From: CAWGYT01 sp963826795
GTDB taxonomy: Bacteria; Planctomycetota; Planctomycetia; Pirellulales; Pirellulaceae
Length of the DNA stretch: 64,000 nt
Direction of reading: 5' to 3'
NCBI GenBank assembly: GCA_963826795.1
Contig: CAWGYT010000020.1
Span: 248,001-312,000 of the forward strand
Under the pieces are notes generated by a model. It made no database searches, had not been told where the DNA came from, and worked only from the letters and a program-made list of their open reading frames with translations. This document shows, piece after piece, positions 17,247-26,592 of the stretch. The translations under genes were made by a program, and so were the position numbers. The stretch's first letter is position 1; every line of letters starts with the position of its first letter.

Positions 17247-19265
17247 ATGGAGCTGACAGCGGAGGAAATCCTGGGAGCCGACGGGCGCCTGGCACGTCGC
17301 CTGCCCAACTACGAGAGCCGGCCGCAACAGCTGCAAATGGCCCGCGCGGTGGCCGACGCCCTGGCGGGTAAGCATCATCTGCTGGTCGAGGCCGGCACGG
17401 GAACCGGCAAGTCGTTCGCCTATCTGGTGCCTGCGATCCTGCATGCGACTTCGGGCGAGGCGGAAGCGGGAGGACCCAGCCGCAAAGTCGTCGTGTCGAC
17501 GCATACGATCAGTCTTCAGGAGCAGTTGCTGGGGAAGGACTTGCCCCTGCTCAACAGCGTCATCCCCCGCGAATTCAGCGCTGTCCTGGTGAAGGGGCGT
17601 GGGAACTACATCAGTCTGAGGCGTCTGCAGAACGCGCAAGAGCGGGCGCGGCAGTTGTTCCAGCGGCCCGAGGACTTTGATCAGCTGAGTCGACTCGCGA
17701 CCTGGGCCCACGACACGGTGGATGGCTCCCGCAGCGACCTGGCATTTCGCCCCGCGGCGACCGTCTGGGACGAGGTCGCCAGCGATAGCGGGAATTGTCT
17801 GGGACGCTCGTGCCCGACCTACAACGAATGTCACTACTACCGCGCGCGGCGGCGAGCTCAACACGCCCAGATCCTGGTCGTGAACCACGCGCTGTTTTTC
17901 AGTGATCTCGCCCTGCGGGCCGTGGGCGTCAATCTGATTCCTTCGTACGACACGGTGATCTTTGACGAGGCCCACACGATGGAGGCCGTGGCCAGCGACC
18001 ACCTCGGACTGCGCGTGACATCAGGTCAAGTGGACTACAACCTGAGGCGGCTCTACAACGACCGCACCAACAAGGGGCTCCTGGTCGACGGGATTTCCCA
18101 GGCAGCCCAGCAGCAGGTGGATGTTTGCCGCACGGCCGCCGACGAGATGTTCAGCGATTTGGATTACTGGTTTGCCTCGCAGCCGTCAGGCTTCAACGGC
18201 CGAGTCGCTCAGCCGCAGGTGGTCGCGAATCCGTTGAGCCCGTGTCTGGTCGAGTTGGCGGTCATGGTCAAACGGCGTGGAGAAGGCATCTCGGACGAAA
18301 TCAAGCGTCAGGACTATTACGCGGCCTCCGATCGCCTGCTGGCGCTGGCCGACCTGTTGGATCGCTGGCTGGGCCAGGATCTGCCCGAGACGGTGTACTG
18401 GATCGAACGCTCGTTCGACCGCTTCGGCATGCCGCGACTGAGTTTGTCCGCCGCGCCACTGGACGTCGGCGCGATGCTGCGTGAACGGCTGTTCCAGGCC
18501 GTGCCGAGTGTCGTGATGACGAGTGCGACGTTAACGACGGGCCGCGACGACTTTGGCTTCCTGCAGGCGAGGGTCGGCCTGCCGAAGGCCACGACGCTGA
18601 AGGTCGGCAGTCCATTTGACTACGCACGTCAGGTGACGCTGATCCTGGTTGGCGACATGCCGGACCCGGTGCGGGATCGAGCGGACTTCGAGCGGCTGAC
18701 GGCCAGCATGATCGAGCGTTTCGTGCTGCGGACGCAGGGACATGCCTTCGCTTTGTTCACGAGCTACGAGAGTCTGCGACGGGCGGCCGAGCGACTGGCG
18801 CCGATCTTGCGACGCCACGACCTGGCCATGTACAGCCAGGCTGAGGGCCTGCCGCGACACCTGATGCTGGAGCGGTTCAAGGCAGACCCCCGCGCCCTGC
18901 TGCTGGGTACGGACAGCTTCTGGCAGGGCGTCGATGTGCCGGGCGAGGCGCTTCAAAACGTAATCCTCACGAAACTGCCCTTTAGCGTGCCCGATCAGCC
19001 GCTCACTCAGGCCCGGCTGGAGGCCATTCGGCGCGCACGGCGGAAACCCATTTCGCGACTTTCAATTGCCCGAGGCGGTGATCAAGTTTCGGCAAGGCTT
19101 CGGACGACTGATTCGGACCCGCCGTGATACGGGGATCGTCGTGGTCCTGGATCCGCGCATTCGATCGCGCCCTACGGACAGATCTTCCTGGACTCGCTGC
19201 CCGAGTGCCGTGTGGTGGAGGAGTCCGCGTTCGGCCCGGATCAATTGAGCGACGTCGATTGGTGA
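17247..19265 (+). pseudogene. DinG-family ATP-dependent DNA helicase, with two compensating frameshifts
   Basis: The superfamily 2 helicase begins at the ATG at 17247, after CGGAG. Motifs are: Walker A EAGTGTGKSFAYLVPA; iron-sulfur cysteines in CLGRSCPTYNECHYYRA; DEAH box VIFDEAHTMEA; motif V/VI region LLLGTDSFWQGVDVPGEA. Near 19030 the frame shifts by one base, and family sequence (PEAVIKFRQGFGRLIRT) continues in the +1 frame. Near 19170 it shifts back to the original frame (YGQIFLDSLPECRVVEE) and ends at 19265. The unshifted frame stops earlier, at 19127, losing the last helicase motif. Either the assembly has one extra and one missing base, or the gene is damaged. Expected role: unwinding of damaged or R-loop DNA. 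Confidence 0.8.
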
Positions 19266-19408
19266 CCCCGCCGGGCCCGCGAAGAGACCATTGACCACCT
19301 CTGTTGGGCGGCTTACAGTAAAAGTTTCGCTGTGCCCGGCCTGGGGTCCCGAGGCACCTTGCGGAACAGAGGCCCTCTACGCACATCTCATCGAATCTGA
19401 ACGACCGC

Positions 19409-20176
19409 ATGCTGGCGAAGCGAGTGATTCCCTGTTTAGACGTCGACCAGGGACGAGTGGTCAAGGGCACCAACTTCGTCAACCTCCGAGACGCGGGCGA
19501 TCCAGTGGAAGTGGCGGCGCGTTACGAGCAGGAGGGGGCGGACGAACTGGTATTCTTGGACATCACGGCCAGCCACGAGGGTCGTGATATTATGCTGGAT
19601 GTCGTACGGCGAACGGCCGAGCAGATCTTCATGCCGCTGACGGTCGGCGGCGGAGTGCGGACGATCGACGACATTCGGGCCCTGCTGAACGCCGGCAGCG
19701 ACAAGGTCTCCATCAATTCCGCGGCCTGCCGTGATCCCGACTTCGTGCGTCAAGCGGCGCGGCGTTTCGGCAGTCAGTGCATCGTGGTGAATATTGATCC
19801 CAAACGGATGGTCCGCGACGGCCGCGAGGTATTTGAGGTCCATATTCACGGGGGGCGCATCCCAACCGGGCGCGAAGCCGTCGCGTGGGCGCGGCAAGTT
19901 GAAGCGTTGGGAGCGGGCGAAATTGTCCTGACCAGCATGGACTGTGACGGCACATGCGACGGATACGACCTGGAGATCACGGCGGCCGTCAGCGACGCCG
20001 TGACCATTCCGGTGGTCGCCAGCGGCGGCGCGGGCAAGCCCGAGCATCTGGCGGACGCGATTCTGGAGGGCCACGCCGATGCGGTGCTGGCCGCGAGCAT
20101 TTTTCATTTCGGACAGTACACAATCCACGAAACCAAGGAATTCATGGCGTCACGCGGGATTCCCGTACGGATCTAA
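19409..20176 (+). CDS. hisF: imidazole glycerol phosphate synthase cyclase subunit HisF
   Basis: A 255-residue TIM barrel starting MLAKRVIPCLDVDQGRVVKG. The catalytic Asp of CLDVDQG and of VVNIDPKRM are present, as are the phosphate-binding loops (LTVGGGVRTIDD, VVASGGAGKPEHL). With HisH it turns PRFAR and ammonia into imidazole glycerol phosphate and AICAR. No other his gene adjoins it. Confidence 0.96.
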   Translation: MLAKRVIPCLDVDQGRVVKGTNFVNLRDAGDPVEVAARYEQEGADELVFLDITASHEGRDIMLDVVRRTAEQIFMPLTVGGGVRTIDDIRALLNAGSDKVSINSAACRDPDFVRQAARRFGSQCIVVNIDPKRMVRDGREVFEVHIHGGRIPTGREAVAWARQVEALGAGEIVLTSMDCDGTCDGYDLEITAAVSDAVTIPVVASGGAGKPEHLADAILEGHADAVLAASIFHFGQYTIHETKEFMASRGIPVRI

Positions 20177-20247
20177 ACCGCTCGGAATCAGGACGCGGCG
20201 TCCCTCGGATCGAGGATTGTCGCAACGCAGGCACCGCGCGATCGACG

Positions 20248-20297
20248 GACTTCGCGACGGGACTTCGCGACGGGACTTCGCAACGGGACTTCGTCAG
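20248..20297 (+). repeat. 13-bp tandem repeat upstream of the pilT-like gene
   Basis: Three units of GACTTCGC(G/A)ACGG at 20248-20286 and a degenerate fourth. They fall about 50 bp before the ATG at 20349, inside the likely promoter/leader of the group. Confidence 0.75.
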
Positions 20298-20348
20298 TCA
20301 ACCGGCAGGAATGAGTCTGAGGCAGCATGTTTTCAGGATAAGGGTTCC

Positions 20349-21497
20349 ATGAGCACCACAACGCAACAAGACGTCGATCGCTTCATCGGGAAACGTCAGG
20401 AGCTGGAAGTTGACAAGCTTTTTCGAGCGTGTGTGAAGCTCGAGGGGAGCGATTTGCACCTCAAGGTCGGCCAGCCGCCCTACGTGCGAATTCGCGGGTC
20501 GCTGCGGCCGCTCAATCGCGACGCGATCGAAGCGGAGGAGATGGTGCGGCTGTTGTTTCCGATGTTGAACGAGCGCAACCGGCGGATTTTTGACGAAGAC
20601 GGAGGGGCCGACTTTGCCTACACCATCGACGTGGATGGCACGAGCTGGCGGTTCCGCGTCAACATGCTCCAGCAACTCGGCCGGATCGGCCTGGTCGCTC
20701 GACGGATCAATAACTGGATCCCCAACTTCGAAGGGCTCAATCTCCCGCCCATCATGGAGGATCTCTGCCGATTCGATCAGGGCATGATTCTCTTGGCGGG
20801 CGTCACCGGCTCGGGCAAAAGTACAACCATCGCCTCGATGCTGAATTGGATCAATCGCAACTATCGGAAACACATCCTCACGCTCGAGGACCCGATTGAG
20901 TTTATTTTCTCAGAGGAAAAATGCCTGATCAATCAGCGCGAAATCGGGATGGATGTTCGAAATTTCGAGATCGGCATGAAGCACGCGGTGCGGGAAGACC
21001 CGGACATAATTCTGGTCGGCGAAATGCGCGACCAGGAGACCTTCATGACGGCCATCCACGCGGCCGAAACCGGCCACTTGGTGTTCGGCACGATCCACGC
21101 CTCAAGCGCCGCGACCACGATCGGCCGCATCTTGGACCTGTTTCCCGAGGATATGCACTCGGCCCTGCGAAGTGCGATGGCATTCAACATGAAGGGAATT
21201 GTTGCCCAGAAACTGCTCCCCTCAATCCGAGACGACGTCGGACGGGTTCCGACGGTCGAGATCATGACCTTCACGCCGACCGTTCGGAAGCTGATCCTGG
21301 AAGAGTCGGACGAAAAACTGCCGGACGCAATCCGCATCGGTGCGGCGGAAGGCATGCAGGACTTTACGATGAGTCTTAAATCATTGGTCGACAAGGAACT
21401 GATCGACCGCCCGACGGCTTTCAGCGTGGCGCCGAACGTCGAAGCCCTCAAGATGGCCCTCAAAGGAATCGACGTCTCTCAGCCTGGAATTCTCTGA
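20349..21497 (+). CDS. PilT-like type IV pilus / secretion ATPase
   Basis: A 382-residue hexameric ATPase of the PilT/PilU branch, starting at the ATG at 20349 after AAGGG. All nucleotide motifs are intact: Walker A GVTGSGKSTT, Asp box ILTLEDPIEF, Walker B REDPDIILVGEMRDQET, His box TGHLVFGTIHA. The N-terminal domain has the usual SDLHLKVGQPPYVRIRG. Such ATPases power pilus retraction or related assembly machines. The stop overlaps the start of the next gene (TGATG), so the two are translationally coupled. No pilin, PilB, PilC or secretin gene is in the window. Confidence 0.9.
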   Translation: MSTTTQQDVDRFIGKRQELEVDKLFRACVKLEGSDLHLKVGQPPYVRIRGSLRPLNRDAIEAEEMVRLLFPMLNERNRRIFDEDGGADFAYTIDVDGTSWRFRVNMLQQLGRIGLVARRINNWIPNFEGLNLPPIMEDLCRFDQGMILLAGVTGSGKSTTIASMLNWINRNYRKHILTLEDPIEFIFSEEKCLINQREIGMDVRNFEIGMKHAVREDPDIILVGEMRDQETFMTAIHAAETGHLVFGTIHASSAATTIGRILDLFPEDMHSALRSAMAFNMKGIVAQKLLPSIRDDVGRVPTVEIMTFTPTVRKLILEESDEKLPDAIRIGAAEGMQDFTMSLKSLVDKELIDRPTAFSVAPNVEALKMALKGIDVSQPGIL

Positions 21498-23260
21498 TGT
21501 TGCGCACCGCCCGTTTCGTTGCTTTGGTCCTGTTGATCGTTGGCTGCTGCGCTACCGTTGGCTGGGCCCAGGCGAATACCTGGCCTGAGTATCCGTTCGA
21601 TCCGATGAACCCGCATGTGCTGCCGAGAGGGCCGGGCAGTTACTTCAGTTGGTTGAAGTTGCTGTTGATCGTCGGAACCTACTTGCTGTGGGTCAAGACC
21701 AGCGACTGGGCCAATCGCGACTGTCAAATCCTGGGACTGCCTTACGACCTCTGGAATCCCATCGTCACGGGCCCGTTCGTGCTGGGTCTGGTCGGCGTCC
21801 TCACGATTCCCCTCTTTGCGGCAGGCTATACGCTTTTCCTGCTGACCTACTTCGTGCCGTTGATCGTCTACGTCGTGAAACGCAATAGCGTGGTGGATCC
21901 GCACGAACGCGTGATGACGCCAGCCCACCTCCGCTTCCTGCTCGCTTCGCAGGCCCGTAAGGCGGGCATCGAAGTCGGCGACGAGGCCAAGGCGGCCCAC
22001 GAGAAGGGAGCTCCCGTCGTCTTCACAGCCAAAGGCGGCACGCCTCAACAGAATCAGGCCAACATCATTCACGCGCGGCAATCACCGGGCTATCTCACGG
22101 CCAAGGAACTGGTCGCCGAGCTGATTCGGCAACGGGCCGATAAGTGCATGCTGGATTTCAGCCGGGATGCCGTCGCCGTTCGCTTTCAGATCGACGGCGT
22201 CTGGCATGAATCGGAAGGCCAGGACCGCGAAACCGGTGACACCATGCTGGCCGTCGTGAAGCGGATGGCCAACCTGAATATCGAAGAACGTCGCAAGCGT
22301 CAAGAGGGACGATTCCTCACCGAATTGGACAACCGCAAGTACGATTCGATGATCATCAGCCAGGGCACGCAGACGGGCGAGCGAGTGATCTTGCAGCTCG
22401 ACCGGCCGACGGCGGACTTCAAGTCGTTGCGGGAGTTGGGCGTGCGGGAAAAAATGGAAGCCCAGCTGAAAGAACTGTTGGGCAAGCCCCACGGGATGGT
22501 CATCTTTTCGTCGGCCCCCGCGGGAGGATTAACGACCACGCTCCGTCTGGCGCTGGGCCTGACCGATCGCTACCTGCGTGACTTCGTGGCGTTCCAGTCC
22601 GAGGATGCCCCCGAGCCCGTGGCCGAGAACATCGACGTCACGACCTACAAGAAAAGCGGCGGAGAACCACCCGAGAAGCTACTCGAAACCCTGTTGCGCC
22701 GCGAACCCCAGGGGGTGGTCGTCAACGAATTGCCCAATGCCGCCTGCGCCCAAATCCTCTGCGACCAGGCCATGCTCGACAAAATGGTCATCACCACCGT
22801 GCGGGCCAAGGAGGCGGTCGAGGCGCTGCTGCGGGTCCTGCTGATGAAGGTGCCTGCGTCAAAATTCGCGCCCGCCGTGACCGCCGTCTTCAACCAGCGA
22901 CTCATCCGCCGACTCTGCGAAGAATGCAAGCAGGCCTACGAGCCCGCCCCGCAATTGCTTCAGAAGCTGGGCATTCCGGCCGGTCGAATCGACCAACTGT
23001 ATCGCCCGCCGGAGCCGTCCGAACAGGACAAGGTCTGCCTGCGCTGTAATGGAATCGGATATTATGGTCGGACGGGGATCTTTGAGCTGATGGTGGTCAA
23101 CGACAAGCTGCGCGAGGCACTTGAGCGTCAGCCTAAACTCGAGGTTCTACGCAAGCTCGCCAAGGAAGCGGGCAACCGGACCCTGCAGCAAGAAGGAATC
23201 GTGCTCGTCGCGCAGGGCATCACCTCGGTTCAGGAATTGAGCCGCGTCCTGAAACAATAA
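21497..23260 (+). CDS. membrane-anchored GspE/PilB-like protein with degenerate nucleotide site
   Basis: 587 residues. There is an N-terminal signal-like segment (residues 5-25), then further hydrophobic helices at about 50-66 and 92-130. A region similar to GspE/PilB follows (ELIRQRADKCMLDFSRDAVAVRFQIDGVWH). The ATPase motifs are decayed. Walker A is SSAPAGGLTTTL, with the Lys replaced by Leu. Walker B is EPQGVVVNELPN. The His box is KMVITTVRAKEA, with no His. The zinc-binding cysteines (CEECK about 473, CLRCNG about 514) and the C-terminal LMVVNDKLREAL region are preserved. It looks like a catalytically inactive partner anchored in the membrane, perhaps assembling with the PilT-like protein encoded immediately upstream. 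Confidence 0.8.
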   Translation: MLRTARFVALVLLIVGCCATVGWAQANTWPEYPFDPMNPHVLPRGPGSYFSWLKLLLIVGTYLLWVKTSDWANRDCQILGLPYDLWNPIVTGPFVLGLVGVLTIPLFAAGYTLFLLTYFVPLIVYVVKRNSVVDPHERVMTPAHLRFLLASQARKAGIEVGDEAKAAHEKGAPVVFTAKGGTPQQNQANIIHARQSPGYLTAKELVAELIRQRADKCMLDFSRDAVAVRFQIDGVWHESEGQDRETGDTMLAVVKRMANLNIEERRKRQEGRFLTELDNRKYDSMIISQGTQTGERVILQLDRPTADFKSLRELGVREKMEAQLKELLGKPHGMVIFSSAPAGGLTTTLRLALGLTDRYLRDFVAFQSEDAPEPVAENIDVTTYKKSGGEPPEKLLETLLRREPQGVVVNELPNAACAQILCDQAMLDKMVITTVRAKEAVEALLRVLLMKVPASKFAPAVTAVFNQRLIRRLCEECKQAYEPAPQLLQKLGIPAGRIDQLYRPPEPSEQDKVCLRCNGIGYYGRTGIFELMVVNDKLREALERQPKLEVLRKLAKEAGNRTLQQEGIVLVAQGITSVQELSRVLKQ

Positions 23261-23337
23261 CGATCACCCAATCGCGTGTTTCCCAACGAGCGTCCGGCTC
23301 GTCCAGTCGAGAACCGGCCCCCACTGGAGTCTGTGTC

Positions 23338-23970
23338 ATGTGGCTGAATGTGTTTGTCTTCACCATCATCGCCTTGATCGTTTCCATGACCTGGAGCGAG
23401 GGACTGTGGGGCAACCTGCTGTCGCTGATCAACGCCATTTTCGCTGGAATCATCGCCAGCAACCTGTTCGAACCCGTTGCGGTCTTCATGGAAAAGCGAG
23501 CTCCCAGCCTGACCTATTTCTGGGACTTTCTGATGATGTGGATGCTGTTCGCCGTCAGCTTCGCAATTCTGCGGGCGATGACCGACGGCATCTCGCTCAC
23601 CCGCATTCGCTTCCGCATGCCCGTGGAGCAGACCGGGCGGGCGCTGTTCGGATTCCTCACGGCCTGGGTCGTTGTCTGTTTCTTCCTGTTCTCGCTGCAC
23701 ACCGCCCCGCTGGTTCGCAATAGTTTTGGTAAGGCCTTCGCCGCCTCGCCCACTTCGGCGAATTTTTTCCTCTCGCCCGATCGACTCTGGCTCGGCTTCC
23801 TCCAAAGCCGTTCCAAGGGAGCGTTGGCAACGTCGACACCCAACGTCTTTGATCCGCAGAGCGAATTCATCTTGAAGTACGGCCAGCGTCGGGAACAACT
23901 CTCGAAAATGGCCGGCTTGACCGTCGATACCCGCGGTCGCCGCGGCGGCGGCGCCATTCGACCTCAGTAA
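23338..23970 (+). CDS. CvpA-like integral membrane protein
   Basis: A 210-residue protein with about four hydrophobic segments in the first 120 residues (FVFTIIALIVSMTWSEGLW, LMMWMLFAVSFAILRAM, LTAWVVVCFFLFSL). The layout resembles the CvpA/colicin V production family. The tail is soluble and ends in an Arg/Gly-rich stretch. It is the third gene of the PilT-like group, about 80 bp after the pseudo-ATPase. Function unknown. Confidence 0.65.
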   Translation: MWLNVFVFTIIALIVSMTWSEGLWGNLLSLINAIFAGIIASNLFEPVAVFMEKRAPSLTYFWDFLMMWMLFAVSFAILRAMTDGISLTRIRFRMPVEQTGRALFGFLTAWVVVCFFLFSLHTAPLVRNSFGKAFAASPTSANFFLSPDRLWLGFLQSRSKGALATSTPNVFDPQSEFILKYGQRREQLSKMAGLTVDTRGRRGGGAIRPQ

Positions 23971-23995
23971 CACGGTCGAAGTCGGAGGCGAGTGC

Positions 23996-24745
23996 ATGAG
24001 CTCGAATCGATCCATCCCGTCGCTGACGTCCTCCGAGTCGGCGGAACTGACGCAGTACCGCTCGCTCAGCGGATTGGCCCTCTGCGCCGGCCTGATGGGC
24101 GTCCTCTCCGTCGCAGCGCTGGCGCACCCCGCCGCTTGGTTCATTCCGGGCCTGGCTGTCCTGTGCGGACTCTGGGGTCTCGCCCGCATCTACCACCACT
24201 CCGATACCTTGATGGGACGCAACCTGGCCCTAGGCGGACTTTTGCTGGGCGTGTTCTTCGGCGTTTGCGCCGCCACTCGATACTTTTTCGATCGTTGGGT
24301 CCTGGAGCAACGAGCGCGGGAGTTCCTCACTCAATGGCTCGAAAACGTTCGCGAGGGGCATCTCGACGCGGCTCATCAAGCCACCCTCGACGTCCGCCAA
24401 AGGCAGCCGGAAGGAACGCTGTTGGATGAGTTCTATCGCCAAAGTAATGACGCGGAATTGGATCGCGAAACCTTCTTTGCTGGCGACATGCCGCGCCGGC
24501 TAAAAGAAATCAGTCCGAATTTTGAAATCCAATTCGAACGGTCCTTGGGCCAATCCTCCGACCGGGGCACGGTCTACGTGACGCAACGTTTCCGACTACG
24601 TCCAAACGACCCCGCCAAACCGTCCTTGCATCTGCAACTCGAAGCCAAACGCGATCAGGATCGATTCGGAATCTATTGGACCCTGGTCGGCCTGGTGGAT
24701 GCCGATGAAATCGATTCGGTACGGCGCGAACGCGGCCGCCGCTAG
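23996..24745 (+). CDS. membrane protein of unknown function
   Basis: 249 residues, starting 25 bp after the CvpA-like gene. Three hydrophobic segments lie between residues about 27 and 95 (LALCAGLMGVLSVAALA, IPGLAVLCGLWGLARI, LGGLLLGVFFGVCAA). A soluble domain of about 150 residues follows, with a NTF2-like feel (EFLTQWLENVREGHLDAAHQAT) that may be a small alpha-beta barrel. No catalytic motif. It closes the co-directional group that begins with the PilT-like gene. Confidence 0.65.
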   Translation: MSSNRSIPSLTSSESAELTQYRSLSGLALCAGLMGVLSVAALAHPAAWFIPGLAVLCGLWGLARIYHHSDTLMGRNLALGGLLLGVFFGVCAATRYFFDRWVLEQRAREFLTQWLENVREGHLDAAHQATLDVRQRQPEGTLLDEFYRQSNDAELDRETFFAGDMPRRLKEISPNFEIQFERSLGQSSDRGTVYVTQRFRLRPNDPAKPSLHLQLEAKRDQDRFGIYWTLVGLVDADEIDSVRRERGRR

Positions 24746-24778
24746 ACCCAGCCAGACCCGTCAGGCGAACGGGCGACG

Positions 24779-25048
24779 TCAGTCACTGTCCAACTCGCCG
24801 GCCTCCGGCGCGACCGAATCCGGAGTATTCAGGTCCGAGTCGGCCTGCTGGTGGAACTCCTGCAACGCCTTCCTCGCGACGTCGGCATCTTCCAAATTGA
24901 CGACCAAGGCGATATCGAAGAGTCCGGTGTACGCCGCCTGACGCTCCCCCTCGAGATGACAGCCGATCCCGAGCGACTCGAGCGCCGAACGCACCACCTG
25001 AGCCTCGATCGGACTGCGGGTCCGATAGATGGTGACCAGGCTCGACAT
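24779..25048 (-). CDS. DUF2007 domain protein
   Basis: An 89-residue protein starting at the ATG at 25048 after GGAGATG. It begins SSLVTIYRTRSPIEAQVVRSAL and has GIGCHLEGERQAA, the pattern of DUF2007, a small ferredoxin-like domain of proposed signalling role. The C-terminus is acidic and probably disordered. It is convergent with the preceding membrane protein gene. Confidence 0.75.
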   Translation of the reverse strand: MSSLVTIYRTRSPIEAQVVRSALESLGIGCHLEGERQAAYTGLFDIALVVNLEDADVARKALQEFHQQADSDLNTPDSVAPEAGELDSD

Positions 25049-25110
25049 CAATCATCTCCTTCGTCCGAGTTTCGGCGGATCGCATCCCCGAGCTTGCGAT
25101 ATCAGCGGAT

Positions 25111-25623
25111 TCAGGAATCCACCGTTTGACCAACCGGCGATGGCTTGATCGGTTCGTCCTCAAGCTTGTCCTCGGAGGTCAACGCACTTCGACGCGTCAC
25201 CAGAATGTCGAAGTACCCCTGTTGCACCACCTGCCCGTGCTGATTGATGAGCCGACGACGCCACGTGACCCGGCCGCGTTTCCGACCGCTCGGTTCCAGG
25301 TCAATCACTTCTGACTCCACCCGGACTTCGTCACCGAAATAGATCGGACGGAGAAACTGCCATTGATTCACTTCCAGCAAGGCGACGTGTTCCATGGCCG
25401 GCGACTTGCTCGCCAAACCGGCGACATACGACAGTCCCAGAAGACCGTGGGCAATCGGCCGGCCGAAAGGCGAGCGTTGAGCGAACTCTTCATCCAAATG
25501 CAGCGGATTCAGGTCGCCCGTCAAACTCGCGAATCGATGCACCTCATCGACGGTGACCACTTGCGCCGGACTCAAGTAGAGGTCCCCGACCGTCAAGTCA
25601 TCAAAATATTTGAATTGGGACAT
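25111..25623 (-). CDS. MaoC-like dehydratase / hotdog-fold protein
   Basis: A 170-residue single-hotdog protein starting at the ATG at 25623 (MSQFKYFDDLTVGD); the frame extends further upstream. The hydratase-2 motif is FASLTGDLNPLHLDEEFA followed by FGRPIAHGLL, with the catalytic Asp and His. Members hydrate enoyl-CoA or act on related acyl thioesters; the exact substrate cannot be told. It may be co-transcribed with the DUF2007 gene 60 bp downstream. Confidence 0.85.
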   Translation of the reverse strand: MSQFKYFDDLTVGDLYLSPAQVVTVDEVHRFASLTGDLNPLHLDEEFAQRSPFGRPIAHGLLGLSYVAGLASKSPAMEHVALLEVNQWQFLRPIYFGDEVRVESEVIDLEPSGRKRGRVTWRRRLINQHGQVVQQGYFDILVTRRSALTSEDKLEDEPIKPSPVGQTVDS

Positions 25624-25908
25624 CGGCCGACGTCCTCCGCATCTCGCTCGACTTTCGGATCGCTCAAACAATGAACATTCCGTAGCCCGCACGATCACTT
25701 AAGTCTTGAATATACGCGAAATATCCCGAGAACCAACCACCGAGCTGGAAGATAGTAGTCTAGGGTGGCTAAAGGGACTTTGCCGGCTCCGTTTTTGAAC
25801 TTTGCGCTTGGTCGACCGCCAACCTGAACCACCCCCAGGTCCAAATCGAGGCGAAATCCGCCGAAAACACGCAGTTATCGCGGGGCGGCGAAGGTTGGGG
25901 GTGAGCGC
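25624..25908. other. intergenic region upstream of the MaoC gene
   Basis: About 285 bp holding the expected promoter of the minus-strand MaoC/DUF2007 pair. An open frame crosses it but has no recognisable domain or ribosome site. Confidence 0.4.
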
Positions 25909-25937
25909 AAAAAAAAAACCATCACAGCGGATGGTTT
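25909..25937 (-). terminator. Rho-independent terminator on the minus strand
   Basis: Read on the minus strand, AAACCATC (25930-25937) pairs with GATGGTTT (25916-25923) across a six-base loop CGCTGT and is followed by an uninterrupted T-run. The nearest minus-strand coding gene ends at 26323, so the terminated transcript probably includes the structured region between. Confidence 0.75.
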
Positions 25938-26322
25938 GGCACGTACATGCGGAACAATAGTGGCATCGCGCGGTCAACGCGCCCCCGCCCCGGGTCTTGT
26001 GCCCGCCGTGGATCGCTTGTTCCCCAAAGGCAGGATCGGCGGTTGCAATTCAGTCAACCAAACCGCCCGTACTTGCGAAGTCCACATCCACACAAGACCC
26101 CCTTAACGACACCTTGCGCTTTTGGGTCTGGCTCCTCCTGCAAAAAACTTCGCGGATTACCCTCGCCGGGCCGACCGACCCGGCTCACACACTCCTTGCG
26201 CGCCCGTCTATCCTCCCAACAACTCGATCGAGCGGCCTTGGCCGCCGCCGGAACTCCCGCCCTCGCGTGAGCACATCTTGCGTCCTCCGCCGCCTGCTAC
26301 GCCCGGCGAACCGCTCGTCTCG
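25938..26322 (-). ncRNA. candidate structured RNA, unassigned
   Basis: About 385 bp with no credible protein gene, closed on the minus strand by a strong terminator. A long hairpin occupies 25992-26100. GGGTCTTGT and GTGGAT (25992-26013) pair with ATCCAC and ACAAGACCC (26086-26100). An inner stem GGCGGTT (26038-26044) pairs with AACCGCC (26061-26067), separated from the outer stem by a large internal bubble. That shape recalls 6S RNA but the sequence is not recognisably 6S. I looked for RNase P, tmRNA and SRP signatures and found none. It could equally be a long 3'-UTR of the small membrane protein gene. Confidence 0.3.
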
Positions 26323-26592
26323 TTACCGCGTGATCGGCCTTCTTAACTCCATCCCGGGACCGGCCGCCGCATGGGCGATCCCCGCCGAAGCCGCCGCCAG
26401 CACCAACATCACGTAATGAAAGTATTCGTAAATCTCACTCCCCAACGGGGCCACCATGATGGCGAGCAAAACCATTTGAACCGCGACGAAGTTGACGATT
26501 CCCCAACCCCATTTGTCGAGATAACAAAGGCCTGCCCCGGGCACGACTAAGCTCAGCAAAAACGCCAACCCGGGCTTCTTCACGGGACTCAT
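26323..26592 (-). CDS. small membrane protein
   Basis: 89 residues with two hydrophobic stretches (GLAFLLSLVVPGAGLCYLD with a glycine turn, and WGIVNFVAVQMVLLAIMV), then a third weaker one. The first segment, a Pro-Gly-Ala-Gly-Leu hairpin followed by a Tyr and Asp, resembles TM2-type small membrane proteins. The ATG at 26592 follows GAGGAA. No function is known. Confidence 0.65.
   Translation of the reverse strand: MSPVKKPGLAFLLSLVVPGAGLCYLDKWGWGIVNFVAVQMVLLAIMVAPLGSEIYEYFHYVMLVLAAASAGIAHAAAGPGMELRRPITR

Noticed and set aside
15730..17295. 521-codon minus-strand frame
   Set aside because: It overlaps the zinc-ribbon membrane gene in another frame and is Arg/Pro-rich throughout.
25947..26416. 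Plus-strand frames across the structured region near 26 kb
   Set aside because: Arg/Pro/Ser-rich products without a domain or ribosome site; the palindromic structure and terminator point to RNA rather than protein.
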